Assembly: GCF_014651015.1 (NCBI RefSeq)
Contig: NZ_BMWB01000003.1
Coordinates: forward strand, 244,847-308,846
DNA length: 64,000 nt
Direction of reading: 5' to 3'
Source of the DNA: Streptomyces xantholiticus
Lineage (GTDB): Bacteria > Actinomycetota > Actinomycetes > Streptomycetales > Streptomycetaceae
Shown piece after piece: positions 24,527 through 33,924 of this stretch; the stretch's first letter is position 1, and the number at the start of each line of letters is the position of its first letter. A program made the translations under genes and the position numbers. The notes under the pieces are model-generated. The model saw nothing but the letters and a program-made list of their open reading frames with translations. It was not told the DNA's origin and did not search any database.

Positions 24527-25381
24527 TCATGCTCGGCGGAGTCTCTTCAGCCGCGCCACGTCGGCGGCGTGCCCCTCCTTGCCACCCGGGGTCTCGATGA
24601 TCAACGGCACACCTTGCGTGGCGGGATGCGCCATGAGCTCACGGAACGGCTCTTCGCCGATGTGTCCCGAGCCAATGTTCTCGTGACGGTCCTTGTGTGC
24701 CCCGGCCACATCTTTCGAGTCATTCGCGTGGATCAGCTTCAGCCGGCCCTCACCCACCGTCCCCACCAGCAGGTCCAGTGTCTGCCGCACCCCACCCGGG
24801 GCCGCCAGATCGTGCCCGGCGGCGAAGATGTGGCAGGTGTCCAGGCAGACGCCCAGCTTGGGATGCGCGTCGAGCGCCTCGAAATACGGACCGAAGTCCC
24901 AGGTCCGGGAACAGAGCGAGGAGCCCTGCCCGGCCGTCGACTCGAGGAGCAGGAACGGGTCGTCGTCGTGCGTCAGCTCGTCCAGCAGCGGCAGCATCCG
25001 CTCCCGCACCTGCGCCAGCGCCACCTCACGGGCCCGGCCTCCCGTCGCGGAACCGGTGTGCACCACCACGCCGAGCGCGCCGATCTCCCGCGCCCTGCGC
25101 AGCGAGTGACGCAGGGAGAGGACGGACTGCTCGACCGTCGCCTCGGTGTGGGAGCCGAAGTTGATCAGATACGGGGCATGCACCCAGGCCGAGATGGACT
25201 CGGCGGCGCACTCGGCCCGGAACTTCTCGTCCTGGGCCGGGTTGCCCTTGGGCGTGGCCCAGCCTCGTGGATTGGCCACGAAGACCTGGACGGTCTCCGC
25301 ACCCAGCTCCCTCGCATAGCCGAGCCCGGTCGTGGCGAGGCCGCCGGCCACGGGGACGTGGCCGCCGACAGGATTGCGCAT
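24527..25381 (-). CDS. nfo: Endonuclease IV (AP endonuclease)
   Basis: DNA-repair AP endonuclease (284 aa) of the tri-zinc TIM-barrel family, cutting 5' of abasic sites. Metal ligands appear in WVHAPYLINFGS, VVHTGSATGG, LLLESTAGQGSSL, GVCLDTCHIFAAGHD, LIHANDSKDVAGAHKDRHEN and PLIIETPGG. The length matches bacterial Nfo. It ends 4 nt upstream of nothing coding on its own strand and lies directly after the PASTA kinase gene's 3' end, which is downstream in the same direction; only 5 nt separate its start from the other minus-strand gene's stop, so it belongs to the kinase operon. Confidence 0.93.
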   Translation of the reverse strand: MRNPVGGHVPVAGGLATTGLGYARELGAETVQVFVANPRGWATPKGNPAQDEKFRAECAAESISAWVHAPYLINFGSHTEATVEQSVLSLRHSLRRAREIGALGVVVHTGSATGGRAREVALAQVRERMLPLLDELTHDDDPFLLLESTAGQGSSLCSRTWDFGPYFEALDAHPKLGVCLDTCHIFAAGHDLAAPGGVRQTLDLLVGTVGEGRLKLIHANDSKDVAGAHKDRHENIGSGHIGEEPFRELMAHPATQGVPLIIETPGGKEGHAADVARLKRLRRA

Positions 25382-25386
25382 CAGAA

Positions 25387-27324
25387 CTAGAGCCCCTTGG
25401 TCTTGATGGTGATCGTGCTGCCCTCGGGTGCCTGGCCGCCGCCCTCGACGGACTGGCTCTCGACCTCGTCGCCGAGGAAGGGGAAGTTCTTCTCGACCTG
25501 TACCACGAAGCCGGCCGCCTCCAGCTCGGCCGTGGCGTCGTCGACGTTGTCGCCGACGACGTCGGGGACGTCGACCATCCGCGGCCCCTTGGAGACCGTG
25601 AGTGTGACCGTGTCGCCGCGGGCCAGCCTGGTGCCCTCTGCCGCCGACTGCCGGGCGACCGAACCGGCCTCCTCGGCCGAGTGGATCCGCTCGTCCGCGA
25701 CCTCGACCTTCAGGCCCGCCTCCTCGAGCTCGGCGGTCGCGTCCTCGACGGCATCGCCCGTCACATCGGGGACGTCGATCGGGGCGCCCTTGCTGACCAC
25801 GAGCGACACCGCGGTGTCAGGGCTGCGGCTGCTGCCCGCGGCCGGGTCGGTGCGGATCACCGAGCCCTGCGCGACGCTCTCGTCGAATTCCCTGGTCACC
25901 ACGCCCGGTGCGAGTCCCGCCTTGCGGAGCTCGCGCTGGGCCCGTGCCAACGGCTTGTTCACCACGTCCGGGACCTCCACGATCTCCGGACCGCGCGAGA
26001 GGGTGATCGTCACGGAGCCGTTGCCCCGTATCCGTTCGTTCGTCCCCGGGTCGGTCTTGATGACGGTGCCGCGTGCGACGGTGTCGCTGAAGTCGTGGCG
26101 GACCGACTTCACCTCGAGTCCGGCCTTGTCGAGCGCCTGCCGGGCCTCCGTCTCGCTCTTGCCGATCAGAGCCGGGACTCGGGTGAACTGGCCCGAGTTG
26201 ATGTACCAGACTCCGGCACCGACCCCGAGAACGGCGACCACCGCGAGCAGCAGTGCGAGCAGACCACGGCGGGACAGCGGGACGCCCCGGCCGGCCGAGC
26301 GGACCGGCTCCTGCTCCGGCCGCTCCTCAGGCGGCAGGATCAGCCGGGCCGTGTGGTGCACGCCGGGCTCCTCGCGGGGAAGGGCCCTTGGGATCACATC
26401 CGTGCGGTCCTCCTCGGACGAGGCGTCGGCCGCCCGGTGCTCCGTACGGGCCTGCGGCGGCGCCGCGTCCAGCTGCTCGGCGCACAGAGCCGCCCGGACC
26501 TCGCGCGTCCGAGCCAGAAGTTCCACCGCGTCGTGGGGGCGGACGTCGGGATTGCGGGCGGTCGCGCTCGCGACCAGCTCGTCGAGCTCGACGGCGAGCC
26601 CCGGGAAGAGAGCGGACGGCGCCGGCACATCGGCGTTCAGATGCCGGAAGAGCACCTGCGCCGGGGTGTCGCCCCCGTGCGGCTTCCCACCGGTCAGCAT
26701 CTCGTAGAGGACCACCCCGCACGCGTACACATCGGCGCGGGTGTCGGCGGTGCCGTACTCGATCTGCTCCGGCGCCAGGTAGGAAACGGTGCCGAGGACG
26801 GTGCCGGACGTGTTGGTGACGGAACCGACCGCCCGTACGAGACCGAAGTCGGCGACCTTGACCCGGCCGTCGTCCCCTATCAGCACGTTCTCCGGCTTCA
26901 TGTCCCGGTGCACGAACCCGGCCCTGTGCGCGGCGCCGAGCGCCGCCAATACGGGCTCCAGGATGTCGAGCGCGGCCCGCGGCTGCAGCGCGCCGCGCTC
27001 GCGCAGCACGTCACGGAGCGTGCATCCCTCGACGTACTCCATCGCCAGGTAGACGTACGCGCCCTGAGCGCCCTGGTCGAAGACGCCCACCACGTTGGGA
27101 TGGGCGAGCCGGGCGACGGACTTGGCCTCGCGGATGAAGCGCTCCACGAACGTGGCGTCCCTGGCGAGGTCGGGGTGCATCACCTTGAGGGCGAGCACCC
27201 GGTCGAGCCGGGTGTCGACGGCCCGGTAGACCGTGGCCATGCCGCCGACGGCGATGCGCTCATCGACTCGGTAGCGGCCGTCGAGCACCTGCCCGACGAG
27301 GGGGTCCTGGAGGGTCGTATCCAC
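25387..27324 (-). CDS. PASTA-domain Ser/Thr protein kinase
   Basis: Transmembrane receptor-like kinase (645 aa). The kinase domain (about 17-280) is complete: glycine loop IAVGGMATVYRA, VAIK-type LALKVMHPDL, HRDMKPENVLI, VADFGLVRA and APE in SYLAPEQIEYGT. A membrane segment LLALLLAVVAVLGVGAGVWY (about 350) is followed by four extracellular PASTA repeats (about 372-645) that in relatives bind peptidoglycan fragments or lipid II. An Rv2175c-family protein, the known substrate of mycobacterial PknL, is encoded 4.4 kb away. Endonuclease IV is co-transcribed 5 nt downstream. Confidence 0.94.
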   Translation of the reverse strand: MDTTLQDPLVGQVLDGRYRVDERIAVGGMATVYRAVDTRLDRVLALKVMHPDLARDATFVERFIREAKSVARLAHPNVVGVFDQGAQGAYVYLAMEYVEGCTLRDVLRERGALQPRAALDILEPVLAALGAAHRAGFVHRDMKPENVLIGDDGRVKVADFGLVRAVGSVTNTSGTVLGTVSYLAPEQIEYGTADTRADVYACGVVLYEMLTGGKPHGGDTPAQVLFRHLNADVPAPSALFPGLAVELDELVASATARNPDVRPHDAVELLARTREVRAALCAEQLDAAPPQARTEHRAADASSEEDRTDVIPRALPREEPGVHHTARLILPPEERPEQEPVRSAGRGVPLSRRGLLALLLAVVAVLGVGAGVWYINSGQFTRVPALIGKSETEARQALDKAGLEVKSVRHDFSDTVARGTVIKTDPGTNERIRGNGSVTITLSRGPEIVEVPDVVNKPLARAQRELRKAGLAPGVVTREFDESVAQGSVIRTDPAAGSSRSPDTAVSLVVSKGAPIDVPDVTGDAVEDATAELEEAGLKVEVADERIHSAEEAGSVARQSAAEGTRLARGDTVTLTVSKGPRMVDVPDVVGDNVDDATAELEAAGFVVQVEKNFPFLGDEVESQSVEGGGQAPEGSTITIKTKGL

Positions 27325-27692
27325 GCGCCGATTCTACGAGCAGGGTCGGACGGGGCGGACGGTCGTGCGGGGGCGGGGCGCGACTGCAGCCGACCTGTGA
27401 CGCATGCCTCCGCCTGCCACGGGCCCCGCCGTCCTCCCCCACGCCTGGCGGCGCAAGGGACCCCACGATCCGTTCTACGGGGCTTCTCCCCGTGGGCCGG
27501 CTGATTTGGTGGAGCGAAAGCGGGTCCGTCCGGTGACCTCGGACACCGTGCGAAGCGCGGTACCGGTGTCCGCGGCGGAGCCCCGGTTCCGGGATGGCGG
27601 TACCACCCCCACGCCGCCGGCGGGGTGGGGGTGGTACCGCACCCGCGGCGCGCCCGCACCCGCGGCCATAGCCCACCAGCGGCCGCGCCCGG
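27325..27692. other. Intergenic region between thiG and kinase gene
   Basis: A 368-nt gap with no convincing gene. It holds a strong hairpin (27597-27640, listed separately), a second inverted repeat CGGACACCG / CGGTGTCCG at 27540-27548 and 27564-27572, and presumably the promoter of the kinase gene. I could not choose a promoter with confidence. Confidence 0.6.
27597..27640 (-). terminator. 16-bp perfect hairpin after thiG
   Basis: Arms GCGGTACCACCCCCAC (27597-27612) and GTGGGGGTGGTACCGC (27625-27640), with a 12-nt GC-rich loop that is itself partly self-complementary. It begins 53 nt beyond the thiG stop on the minus strand and is the likely terminator of the thiO-thiS-thiG operon. Confidence 0.8.
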
Positions 27693-28493
<801 letters not shown>

Positions 28494-28694
28494 TCAGCCT
28501 CCCTGCACTGCGGTGAGGATCTCGACGCGGTCGCCGTCGCCGAGCCGGGTGCCGGGCCACTGGCTGCGCGGGACGACGGTCTCGTTGACGGCCGCGGCCA
28601 CTCCCGACGGCGCCGCGGTGAGCTCCGTGACGACCACGTCCAGCGTGGTCCCTGCGGCGAGCACACGAGCCTCGCCGTTGACGGAGATGTTCAT
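28494..28694 (-). CDS. thiS: Sulfur carrier protein ThiS
   Basis: Ubiquitin-fold sulfur carrier of 66 aa. It opens MNISVNGEARVLAAG, has the VAAAVNETVVPRSQW strand region and DRVEILTAVQGG, ending in the Gly-Gly that is adenylated and thiocarboxylated. Start ATG overlaps the thiO stop by 4 nt (ATGA). It is the sulfur donor for ThiG. No ThiF is encoded in the window. Confidence 0.93.
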   Translation of the reverse strand: MNISVNGEARVLAAGTTLDVVVTELTAAPSGVAAAVNETVVPRSQWPGTRLGDGDRVEILTAVQGG

Positions 28695-29908
28695 ACGGAC
28701 TGCTCCTGAAGGCGGGTCTCCCGAAGGACGGGCTCGTAAGAAGCGACCCGCTGGACCATGGGGGACGAGAACCGGCCCGGCGAGAAGGCCCGTGCGATCT
28801 CGGGCAGTTCACCGCTGACCAGTGCCTCCGCCAGCACATCGCCGGTCACGGGCGTCAGCAGCACCCCGTTGCGGTAGTGGCCCGTGGCCAGCAGCAGCCC
28901 CGGCAGCTCGGTGAAGCCCAGCAGCGGCGCGTTGTCCGGCGAGCCCGGCCGCAGTCCGGCCCGGGTCTCCACCAGGGGCAGCTCGGTGATGCCGGGAACG
29001 AGTTCGTGCGCGTCGCGCAGCAGCTCGTACACCCCGCCGGCGGTTACGGTCGTGTCCCAGCCCAGCTCCTCGCTGGTCGCGCCGACGACCAGCTCGCCGT
29101 CCTCGCGCGGCACGAGGTAGACATGGCTGCCGCGCACCACCGCACGCACCGTGCGGGAGAGGAACGGTGCGTAGGGGCGCGGCACGGTCAGCCGCAGGAC
29201 CTGGCCCTTCACCGGCCGTACGGGCACGAGCACGTCCGCCGGTACGCCTTCCAGCCTTCCGCTCAGGCTGCCGCCCGCCAACACGACCTGACCGGCGGAC
29301 AGTTCACCGCCGTCGGCGAGCACCGCCCCGGTCGCCCGGTCGCCTTCGACGACCAGCCGCTCCGCCCAGGTGCGGCGGAGGTCGACCCCGGCCCGCTCAC
29401 AGGCCACGACCAGTGCCGCCGCGAGCCGCCGCGGGTCGACCTGATGGTCGCCGTCCACCCGCAGCCCGCCGCGTACGCCGGGCGCGAGCATCGGTTCGAG
29501 GCGGCGGCACTCGCGGCCGGAGAGCCACTCGGACTCGAGCCCCGACCGGCGCTGCAGCGCGTGCAGTTCACGCAGATGCGCGCGGTCGTCGGCGTCGAGT
29601 GCGACGGCGAGCGTGCCGCAGGAGCGGTAGCCCACCTGCTGTCCGCTCGCCTCCTCCAGTTCGGCGACGAAGGCCGGATAGCGGCGCGCGGATTCGAGGT
29701 TGAGGCCGAGCAGCGTGTGCTCGCCGTAGTGGAGTTCGGTGACGGCGGCCAGCATGCCGGCCGCGACCTGTGCGGCGCCACCGCCCGGCGCCGGGTCGGT
29801 GACGGCGACCCGCAGTCCCTGCTGCGCGGCGCGCCAGGCCGTGACCAGGCCGATGATTCCGCCTCCCACGACAAGGACGTCGGGGATGTGTGGTGAATGG
29901 GACGACAT
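28691..29908 (-). CDS. thiO: Glycine oxidase ThiO
   Basis: FAD-dependent amino acid oxidase (405 aa) that converts glycine to the imine used by ThiG. The dinucleotide motif is DVLVVGGGIIGLVTAWRAA. LAGGSLSG, RPVKGQVLRL and GHYRNGVLLTP are family blocks. Start ATG 29908 is placed by the TPP riboswitch immediately upstream, whose 3' end carries the ribosome site GGGAGG; a longer frame through the riboswitch is excluded. First gene of the thiO-thiS-thiG operon. Confidence 0.93.
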   Translation of the reverse strand: MSSHSPHIPDVLVVGGGIIGLVTAWRAAQQGLRVAVTDPAPGGGAAQVAAGMLAAVTELHYGEHTLLGLNLESARRYPAFVAELEEASGQQVGYRSCGTLAVALDADDRAHLRELHALQRRSGLESEWLSGRECRRLEPMLAPGVRGGLRVDGDHQVDPRRLAAALVVACERAGVDLRRTWAERLVVEGDRATGAVLADGGELSAGQVVLAGGSLSGRLEGVPADVLVPVRPVKGQVLRLTVPRPYAPFLSRTVRAVVRGSHVYLVPREDGELVVGATSEELGWDTTVTAGGVYELLRDAHELVPGITELPLVETRAGLRPGSPDNAPLLGFTELPGLLLATGHYRNGVLLTPVTGDVLAEALVSGELPEIARAFSPGRFSSPMVQRVASYEPVLRETRLQEQSV

Positions 29909-29918
29909 GGGCGTCCAG

Positions 29919-30012
29919 CCCCTCCCTTCGCCGGCATGACCCGGATCAGGTTCGTACGGTCGGAGGCCGGCCAGCCTCCCTCTCAGCCCGGTGCGTCCGG
30001 GCTCCCGCGAGT
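29919..30012 (-). ncRNA. TPP riboswitch (THI element)
   Basis: On the minus strand the conserved words appear in order: GGGCTGAGAGGG in the pyrimidine-sensor arm, then GAACCTGATCCGGGTCATGC and CCGGCGAAGGGAGG in the pyrophosphate arm and closing helix. The GGGAGG ribosome site for thiO lies in the closing helix, 10 nt before ATG. Thiamine pyrophosphate binding would therefore hide the ribosome site and shut off thiazole synthesis. Confidence 0.95.
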
Positions 30013-30026
30013 GCCTTACGGTGGCC

Positions 30027-30056
30027 ACCCTAGCCTCCCGCCCCGACGCGCAGTAA
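30027..30056 (-). promoter_or_regulatory. Candidate promoter of thiO operon
   Basis: Reading the minus strand, TTACTG (30056-30051) and TAGGGT (30032-30027) are separated by 18 nt. Both fit housekeeping HrdB-type boxes in Streptomyces. Transcription would begin near 30020, just before the riboswitch. Confidence 0.6.
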
Positions 30057-30069
30057 GGGAGCCGCAGCA

Positions 30070-30411
30070 GTGGCGAAGACCCTCGACGGACTCGTTCTCT
30101 CACCGGTCGCGGACCAGGCTCCGGGCCAGGTCGGCACCAGGACCCGGTTCACGTACCACGAGGAGCAGGGCCGGATCTGGGCCGAGTACGAGGGCGGCGA
30201 CGTGGTACGGGGCCACCTCGTGGGGACGCGGGAAGGCGACCGGCTGGACTTCCGTTATGTCCAGCTGAAGACCGACGGCGGCACCTCCGGCGGCCACTGT
30301 GTGTCCACGGTCGTGGAGCTGCCGGACGGGCGGGTGCGGCTGGATGAGACCTGGGAGTGGGAGTCCCAGGAGGGAAGCGGGACGAGCGTGGTGGAGGAAC
30401 TGCCTTCCTGA
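30070..30411 (+). CDS. Small beta-rich conserved protein
   Basis: A 113-aa cytoplasmic protein of unknown function, predicted all-beta from alternating strands: TRFTYHEEQGRIWAEYEGGD, VVRGHLVGTREGD, LDFRYVQLKTDGGTSGGHCV and GRVRLDETWEWES. It resembles a family often annotated only as hypothetical in Streptomyces and Mycobacterium, with an avidin/lipocalin-like antiparallel pattern. GTG start has GGGAG 8 nt upstream. It is divergent from the thi operon and 28 nt before the FAD reductase gene. Confidence 0.72.
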   Translation: MAKTLDGLVLSPVADQAPGQVGTRTRFTYHEEQGRIWAEYEGGDVVRGHLVGTREGDRLDFRYVQLKTDGGTSGGHCVSTVVELPDGRVRLDETWEWESQEGSGTSVVEELPS

Positions 30412-30433
30412 CCTGCCGTCACATACGTAAGGT
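30405..30433 (+). promoter_or_regulatory. Promoter of FAD reductase, giving leaderless mRNA
   Basis: TTCCTG (30405-30410), 17-nt spacer, TAAGGT (30428-30433), then 6 nt to the GTG at 30440. No Shine-Dalgarno precedes that GTG, so transcription and translation probably start at the same base. Confidence 0.6.
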
Positions 30434-30439
30434 GTCCAG

Positions 30440-31669
30440 GTGGACGAACGGCAGCAGCAGACAGCAGGGCGGCGGCGCGTGGTGATCGTCGGCGCGGGAA
30501 TGGCCGGTGTCCGGACCGCGGTCGCACTTCGTGACCGGGGATTCGACGGCCCGGTCACCGTGATCGGCGCGGAACCGCACCAGCCGTACGACCGGCCCCC
30601 GCTGTCGAAGGCCGTCCTGCTCGGGACGGCGGAGGGATCCGCCTTCGACATCGACTTCGAGGCCCTCGACATCGAACTGCGTCTCGGCGTCGAGGTGACC
30701 CGGGTGCGTACGGACGCCCATGAGGTGGACACCGCGGCCGGCCCCGTACCGTACGACGCGCTGGTGCTGGCCACCGGCGCGGAGCCGGTCACCCTGCCGG
30801 GCTCCGTCGGTGTCCCGGGCGTCCATCTGCTGCGCACGCTGGACGACGCCGCGCGACTGCGGCCCCTCCTCGCCGAGAAACACGACATCGTCGTGGTCGG
30901 CGCAGGGTGGATCGGCGCGGAATTCGCGACCGCGGCACGCCAGGCCGGCTGTGCCGTCACCGTCGTCGAGGCCGCCGACCGCCCGCTCGCCGGCACCATG
31001 CCCGCGGAGGTCGCCGCCCCGATGGCCGCCTGGTACGCGCAGTACGGGGCCGAACTGCTCACCGGCGCCCGGGTCGCCGGCATCGAGCCGGGCGCCGTCG
31101 TCCTGGCAGGCGGCCGCAAAGTCCCCGCCGGCGCCGTCGTCGTCGGCATCGGCGCCCGGCCCGCCACCGGCCTGCTCGCGGGCTCCGGCATCGAGCTGGG
31201 TCCCGAGGGAGAGGTCGTCGCCGACCGGTATCTGCGCGCCTCCGCCCCCGATGTGTACGCCGTCGGGGACTGCGCCTCGTACCCGTCCGACCGCTACGGG
31301 GAGCGGCTGCTCGTCCACCACTGGGACAACGCGCTCCAAGGGCCGCGCACGGTGGCGGCGAACATCGTCGGCGGCGACGAGGACCTCGAGCCGTACGACC
31401 CGGTGCCGTACTTCTGGTCAGAGCAGTTCGGCCGTTTCGTCCAGTACGCGGGCCATCACGGCGCCGCGGACACCCTGCTGCGGCGCGGCGACCCTGCGGA
31501 GGACTCCTGGTCGGTGCTGTGGCTGCGCGACGGCGCCCTGGTGGCCCTGCTGGCCGTCGGCATACCGCGGGACCTGGCGCAGGGGCGCAAGCTGATCATG
31601 TCCGGGGCGGTGCTGGACCCGGATCGGGCCGCCGACCCGTCCGTCCCTCTGAAGGCGGCGGCACAGTAG
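30440..31669 (+). CDS. NAD(P)H/FAD-dependent ferredoxin-type reductase
   Basis: Flavoprotein reductase (409 aa) of the rhodocoxin/putidaredoxin reductase group. The FAD motif is VVIVGAGMAGVRTAVALRD followed by QPYDRPPLSKAVL. The NAD motif is IVVVGAGWIGAEFATAARQ. The second FAD block is ASAPDVYAVGDCAS. The C-terminal reductase domain has HHWDNALQGPRTVAANI and YFWSEQFGRFVQYAG. No ferredoxin or P450 is adjacent, so the electron acceptor is unknown. Confidence 0.9.
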   Translation: MDERQQQTAGRRRVVIVGAGMAGVRTAVALRDRGFDGPVTVIGAEPHQPYDRPPLSKAVLLGTAEGSAFDIDFEALDIELRLGVEVTRVRTDAHEVDTAAGPVPYDALVLATGAEPVTLPGSVGVPGVHLLRTLDDAARLRPLLAEKHDIVVVGAGWIGAEFATAARQAGCAVTVVEAADRPLAGTMPAEVAAPMAAWYAQYGAELLTGARVAGIEPGAVVLAGGRKVPAGAVVVGIGARPATGLLAGSGIELGPEGEVVADRYLRASAPDVYAVGDCASYPSDRYGERLLVHHWDNALQGPRTVAANIVGGDEDLEPYDPVPYFWSEQFGRFVQYAGHHGAADTLLRRGDPAEDSWSVLWLRDGALVALLAVGIPRDLAQGRKLIMSGAVLDPDRAADPSVPLKAAAQ

Positions 31670-31712
31670 GTCCCGGCTACCGACTGTCGGTCCTGGATGG
31701 CAGGCTTGTCCC

Positions 31713-32078
31713 GTGACCGAGATTGACGCAAATATCGATGCTCTCGTCCCCGCCTGGCTCCACCTGCCGGACATCGCGGAAATGCTCGACGTCGAGGTGA
31801 CGCGCGTGCGGCAGCTGGTCAAGGAGGGCCAGCTGATCGCCGTGCGCCGTGGTGAGAACCGGACGCTCCAGGTGCCTGCCGCCTTCATCGACGGCAACAA
31901 GGTGGTCAAGGGCCTCTCCGGCACCCTGACGCTCCTGAAGGACGACGGCTTCACCGACGAAGAGATGCTGGAGTGGCTCTTCACTCCCGACCCGAGCCTG
32001 CCGGGCACGCCCGCGCAGGCGCTCAGCGAGAATCGCGGTACGGAGGTGAAGCGCCGGGCTCAGGCGCTCGCCGTCTGA
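31713..32078 (+). CDS. Rv2175c-family DNA-binding protein
   Basis: A 121-aa DNA-binding protein with an N-terminal winged helix-turn-helix ([20 protein letters not shown], residues about 15-35) and a C-terminal helical domain ([25 protein letters not shown]). It matches mycobacterial Rv2175c, which is phosphorylated by PknL and then loses DNA binding. A PASTA kinase gene lies 4.4 kb away in this window, with the thi operon and two other genes between. Targets unknown. GTG start; CAGGCT sits 6 nt upstream and no strong Shine-Dalgarno is present. Confidence 0.88.
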   Translation: MTEIDANIDALVPAWLHLPDIAEMLDVEVTRVRQLVKEGQLIAVRRGENRTLQVPAAFIDGNKVVKGLSGTLTLLKDDGFTDEEMLEWLFTPDPSLPGTPAQALSENRGTEVKRRAQALAV

Positions 32079-32099
32079 CGCATCGGAAAACATCATCAC

Positions 32100-32142
32100 G
32101 GCCGGATGTACGGGCCGGGCCGCCCGGCCCGTACATCCGGCC
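32100..32142 (+). terminator. 20-bp perfect hairpin terminator
   Basis: GGCCGGATGTACGGGCCGGG (32100-32119), a CCG loop, and the exact complement (32123-32142). It starts 22 nt after the Rv2175c-like stop and ends 21 nt before thiE, so thiE must have its own start site or read-through. Confidence 0.88.
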
Positions 32143-32163
32143 GCCCGACGGGGGGATCGCCTC

Positions 32164-32814
32164 ATGCCCACGGCTCGCGCGCTGCTGTCCGACGCCCGGC
32201 TCTATCTGTGCACGGACGCCCGCAAGCGGCAGGGTGACCTGCCCGAGTTCCTCGACGCCGTGCTGGCGTCCGGCGTGGACATCGTGCAGCTGCGCGACAA
32301 GGGCATGGAGGCCGGTGAGGAGCTGGAGCACCTCCAGGTGTTCGCCGACGCCTGCCGCAGGCACCGCAAGCTCCTCGCGGTGAACGACCGCGCCGACGTG
32401 GCGCACGCCATCGGCGCCGACGTGCTGCACCTGGGCCAGGGCGACCTGCCGGTGCCCGCCGCACGCGCGATCCTCGGCGACGGCGTGCTGATCGGCCGCT
32501 CGACGCACTCCGAGTCCGAGGCCGCGGCCGCCAGGGCCGAGCCGGGCGTGGACTACTTCTGCACCGGCCCGTGCTGGCCCACCCCCACCAAGCCCGGCCG
32601 GCACGCCCCCGGCCTGGACCTGGTGCGGTACGCGGCGGGACTTGGCGGCGACAGGCCGTGGTTCGCCATCGGGGGCATCGACGCGAGCAATCTGGACGAG
32701 GTGCTGGACGCCGGGGCACGCAGGATCGTCGTCGTACGGGCGGTCACCGAGGCCGACGACCCGGGCGCGGCCGCGGCCGGTCTGGCGCAGCGGATCAGGG
32801 CCCGCTCGTCCTGA
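32164..32814 (+). CDS. thiE: Thiamine-phosphate synthase
   Basis: TIM-barrel enzyme (216 aa) joining the pyrimidine diphosphate and thiazole phosphate to thiamine phosphate. Blocks are DIVQLRDKG (phosphate/Mg), [44 protein letters not shown] (pyrophosphate loop) and [15 protein letters not shown]. In this family the loop usually reads GPVFxTxTK; here a CW replaces VF, a conservative oddity. It is separate from the riboswitch-controlled thiOSG operon 2.2 kb away and shows no THI element of its own. GGGGGAT is 6 nt before ATG. Confidence 0.94.
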   Translation: MPTARALLSDARLYLCTDARKRQGDLPEFLDAVLASGVDIVQLRDKGMEAGEELEHLQVFADACRRHRKLLAVNDRADVAHAIGADVLHLGQGDLPVPAARAILGDGVLIGRSTHSESEAAAARAEPGVDYFCTGPCWPTPTKPGRHAPGLDLVRYAAGLGGDRPWFAIGGIDASNLDEVLDAGARRIVVVRAVTEADDPGAAAAGLAQRIRARSS

Positions 32815-32920
32815 CCTCCGGCTGCCGGCGGCTGCGGTGGTCATCCGGCGGTTGATCGTCCGTTTTCTGTCCAAGGGGTGGACAGGAGATGGACAAAGAA
32901 GACAAATTTCCCTGATTCGG

Positions 32921-32949
32921 TTGGGTGGCCGCTGACGTCTGGCTAACCT
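32921..32949 (+). promoter_or_regulatory. Promoter of metF, giving leaderless mRNA
   Basis: TTGGGT (32921-32926), 17-nt spacer, TAACCT (32944-32949), 6 nt to the ATG at 32956. No ribosome site is present between box and start. An inverted repeat CTGTCC / GGACAG lies upstream at 32870-32888 and could be an operator. Confidence 0.65.
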
Positions 32950-32955
32950 GCCCGT

Positions 32956-33873
32956 ATGGCCCTCGGTACTGCTTCCACCAGAACGGATCGCGCACGAACG
33001 GTGCGCGACCTGCTTGCGACGGGCAAGACGTCGTACTCGTTCGAGTTCTGGGCGCCCAAGACCGAAAAGGGCGAGCGGAACCTGTGGAACGCACTGCGCA
33101 GGGTCGAAGCGGTCGCTCCCAACTTCGTCTCCGTGACCTACGGCGCGGGCGGCTCCACCCGGGCCGGCACGGTCAAGGCCACCCAGCAGATCGCCGCCGA
33201 CACCACCCTCACCCCCGTCGCCCACCTCACCGCGGTGAACCACTCCGTCGCCGAGCTGCGCAACATGATCGGCCAGTACGCGGACGCGGGCATCCGCAAC
33301 ATCCTCGCCGTCCGGGGCGACCCGCCCGGCGACCCGATGGGCGAGTGGGTCAAGCACCCCGAAGGGGTGCAGTACGCGGCCGACCTGGTCCGGCTCATCA
33401 AGGAGTCCGGTGACTTCTGCGTCGGCGTGGCCGCCTTCCCGGAGATGCACCCGCGCTCCAGTGGCTGGGACGAGGACATCCGGCACTTCGTGGACAAGTG
33501 CCGCGCCGGTGCCGACTACGCGATCACGCAGATGTTCTTCCGGCCCGAGGACTATCTGCGGCTTCGCGACCGGGTCGGTGCAGCGGGTTGCGAAACCCCG
33601 ATCATCCCCGAGATCATGCCCGTCACCAGCGTCAAACAGATCGAGCGGTTCGCCACCCTCAGCAACGCGCACTTCCCGGCGGAGCTGCAGATGCGGATCC
33701 TCGCCGTCAAGGACGATCCGGCGGCTGTACGCTCCATTGGCATCGAGTTCGCGACGGAGTTCTGCGCGAGGTTGCTCGCCGAGGGTGTCCCGGGGCTGCA
33801 CTTCATCACGCTCAACAACTCCACCGCGACGCTCGAAATCTACGAGAATCTCGGACTGCACGAGCAGTCGTGA
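32956..33873 (+). CDS. metF: 5,10-methylenetetrahydrofolate reductase
   Basis: FAD-dependent TIM-barrel enzyme (305 aa) reducing methylene-THF to methyl-THF for methionine synthesis. The conserved start of the barrel is [17 protein letters not shown], followed by [46 protein letters not shown] and [15 protein letters not shown]. Apparently leaderless (promoter 32921-32949). Rv2172c, an MTHFR-like gene, is in the equivalent place in M. tuberculosis. Confidence 0.95.
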   Translation: MALGTASTRTDRARTVRDLLATGKTSYSFEFWAPKTEKGERNLWNALRRVEAVAPNFVSVTYGAGGSTRAGTVKATQQIAADTTLTPVAHLTAVNHSVAELRNMIGQYADAGIRNILAVRGDPPGDPMGEWVKHPEGVQYAADLVRLIKESGDFCVGVAAFPEMHPRSSGWDEDIRHFVDKCRAGADYAITQMFFRPEDYLRLRDRVGAAGCETPIIPEIMPVTSVKQIERFATLSNAHFPAELQMRILAVKDDPAAVRSIGIEFATEFCARLLAEGVPGLHFITLNNSTATLEIYENLGLHEQS

Positions 33874-33924
33874 CCGGCCGTACCCGCCCCGCCCCGGGGC
33901 GGCGGCCGCAGGAGAGGGGCGGAC

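Noticed and set aside
32870..32888. CTGTCC / GGACAG repeat before metF as an S-adenosylhomocysteine riboswitch
   Set aside because: Too small and metF appears leaderless, so no riboswitch domain fits. It is kept only as a possible operator.
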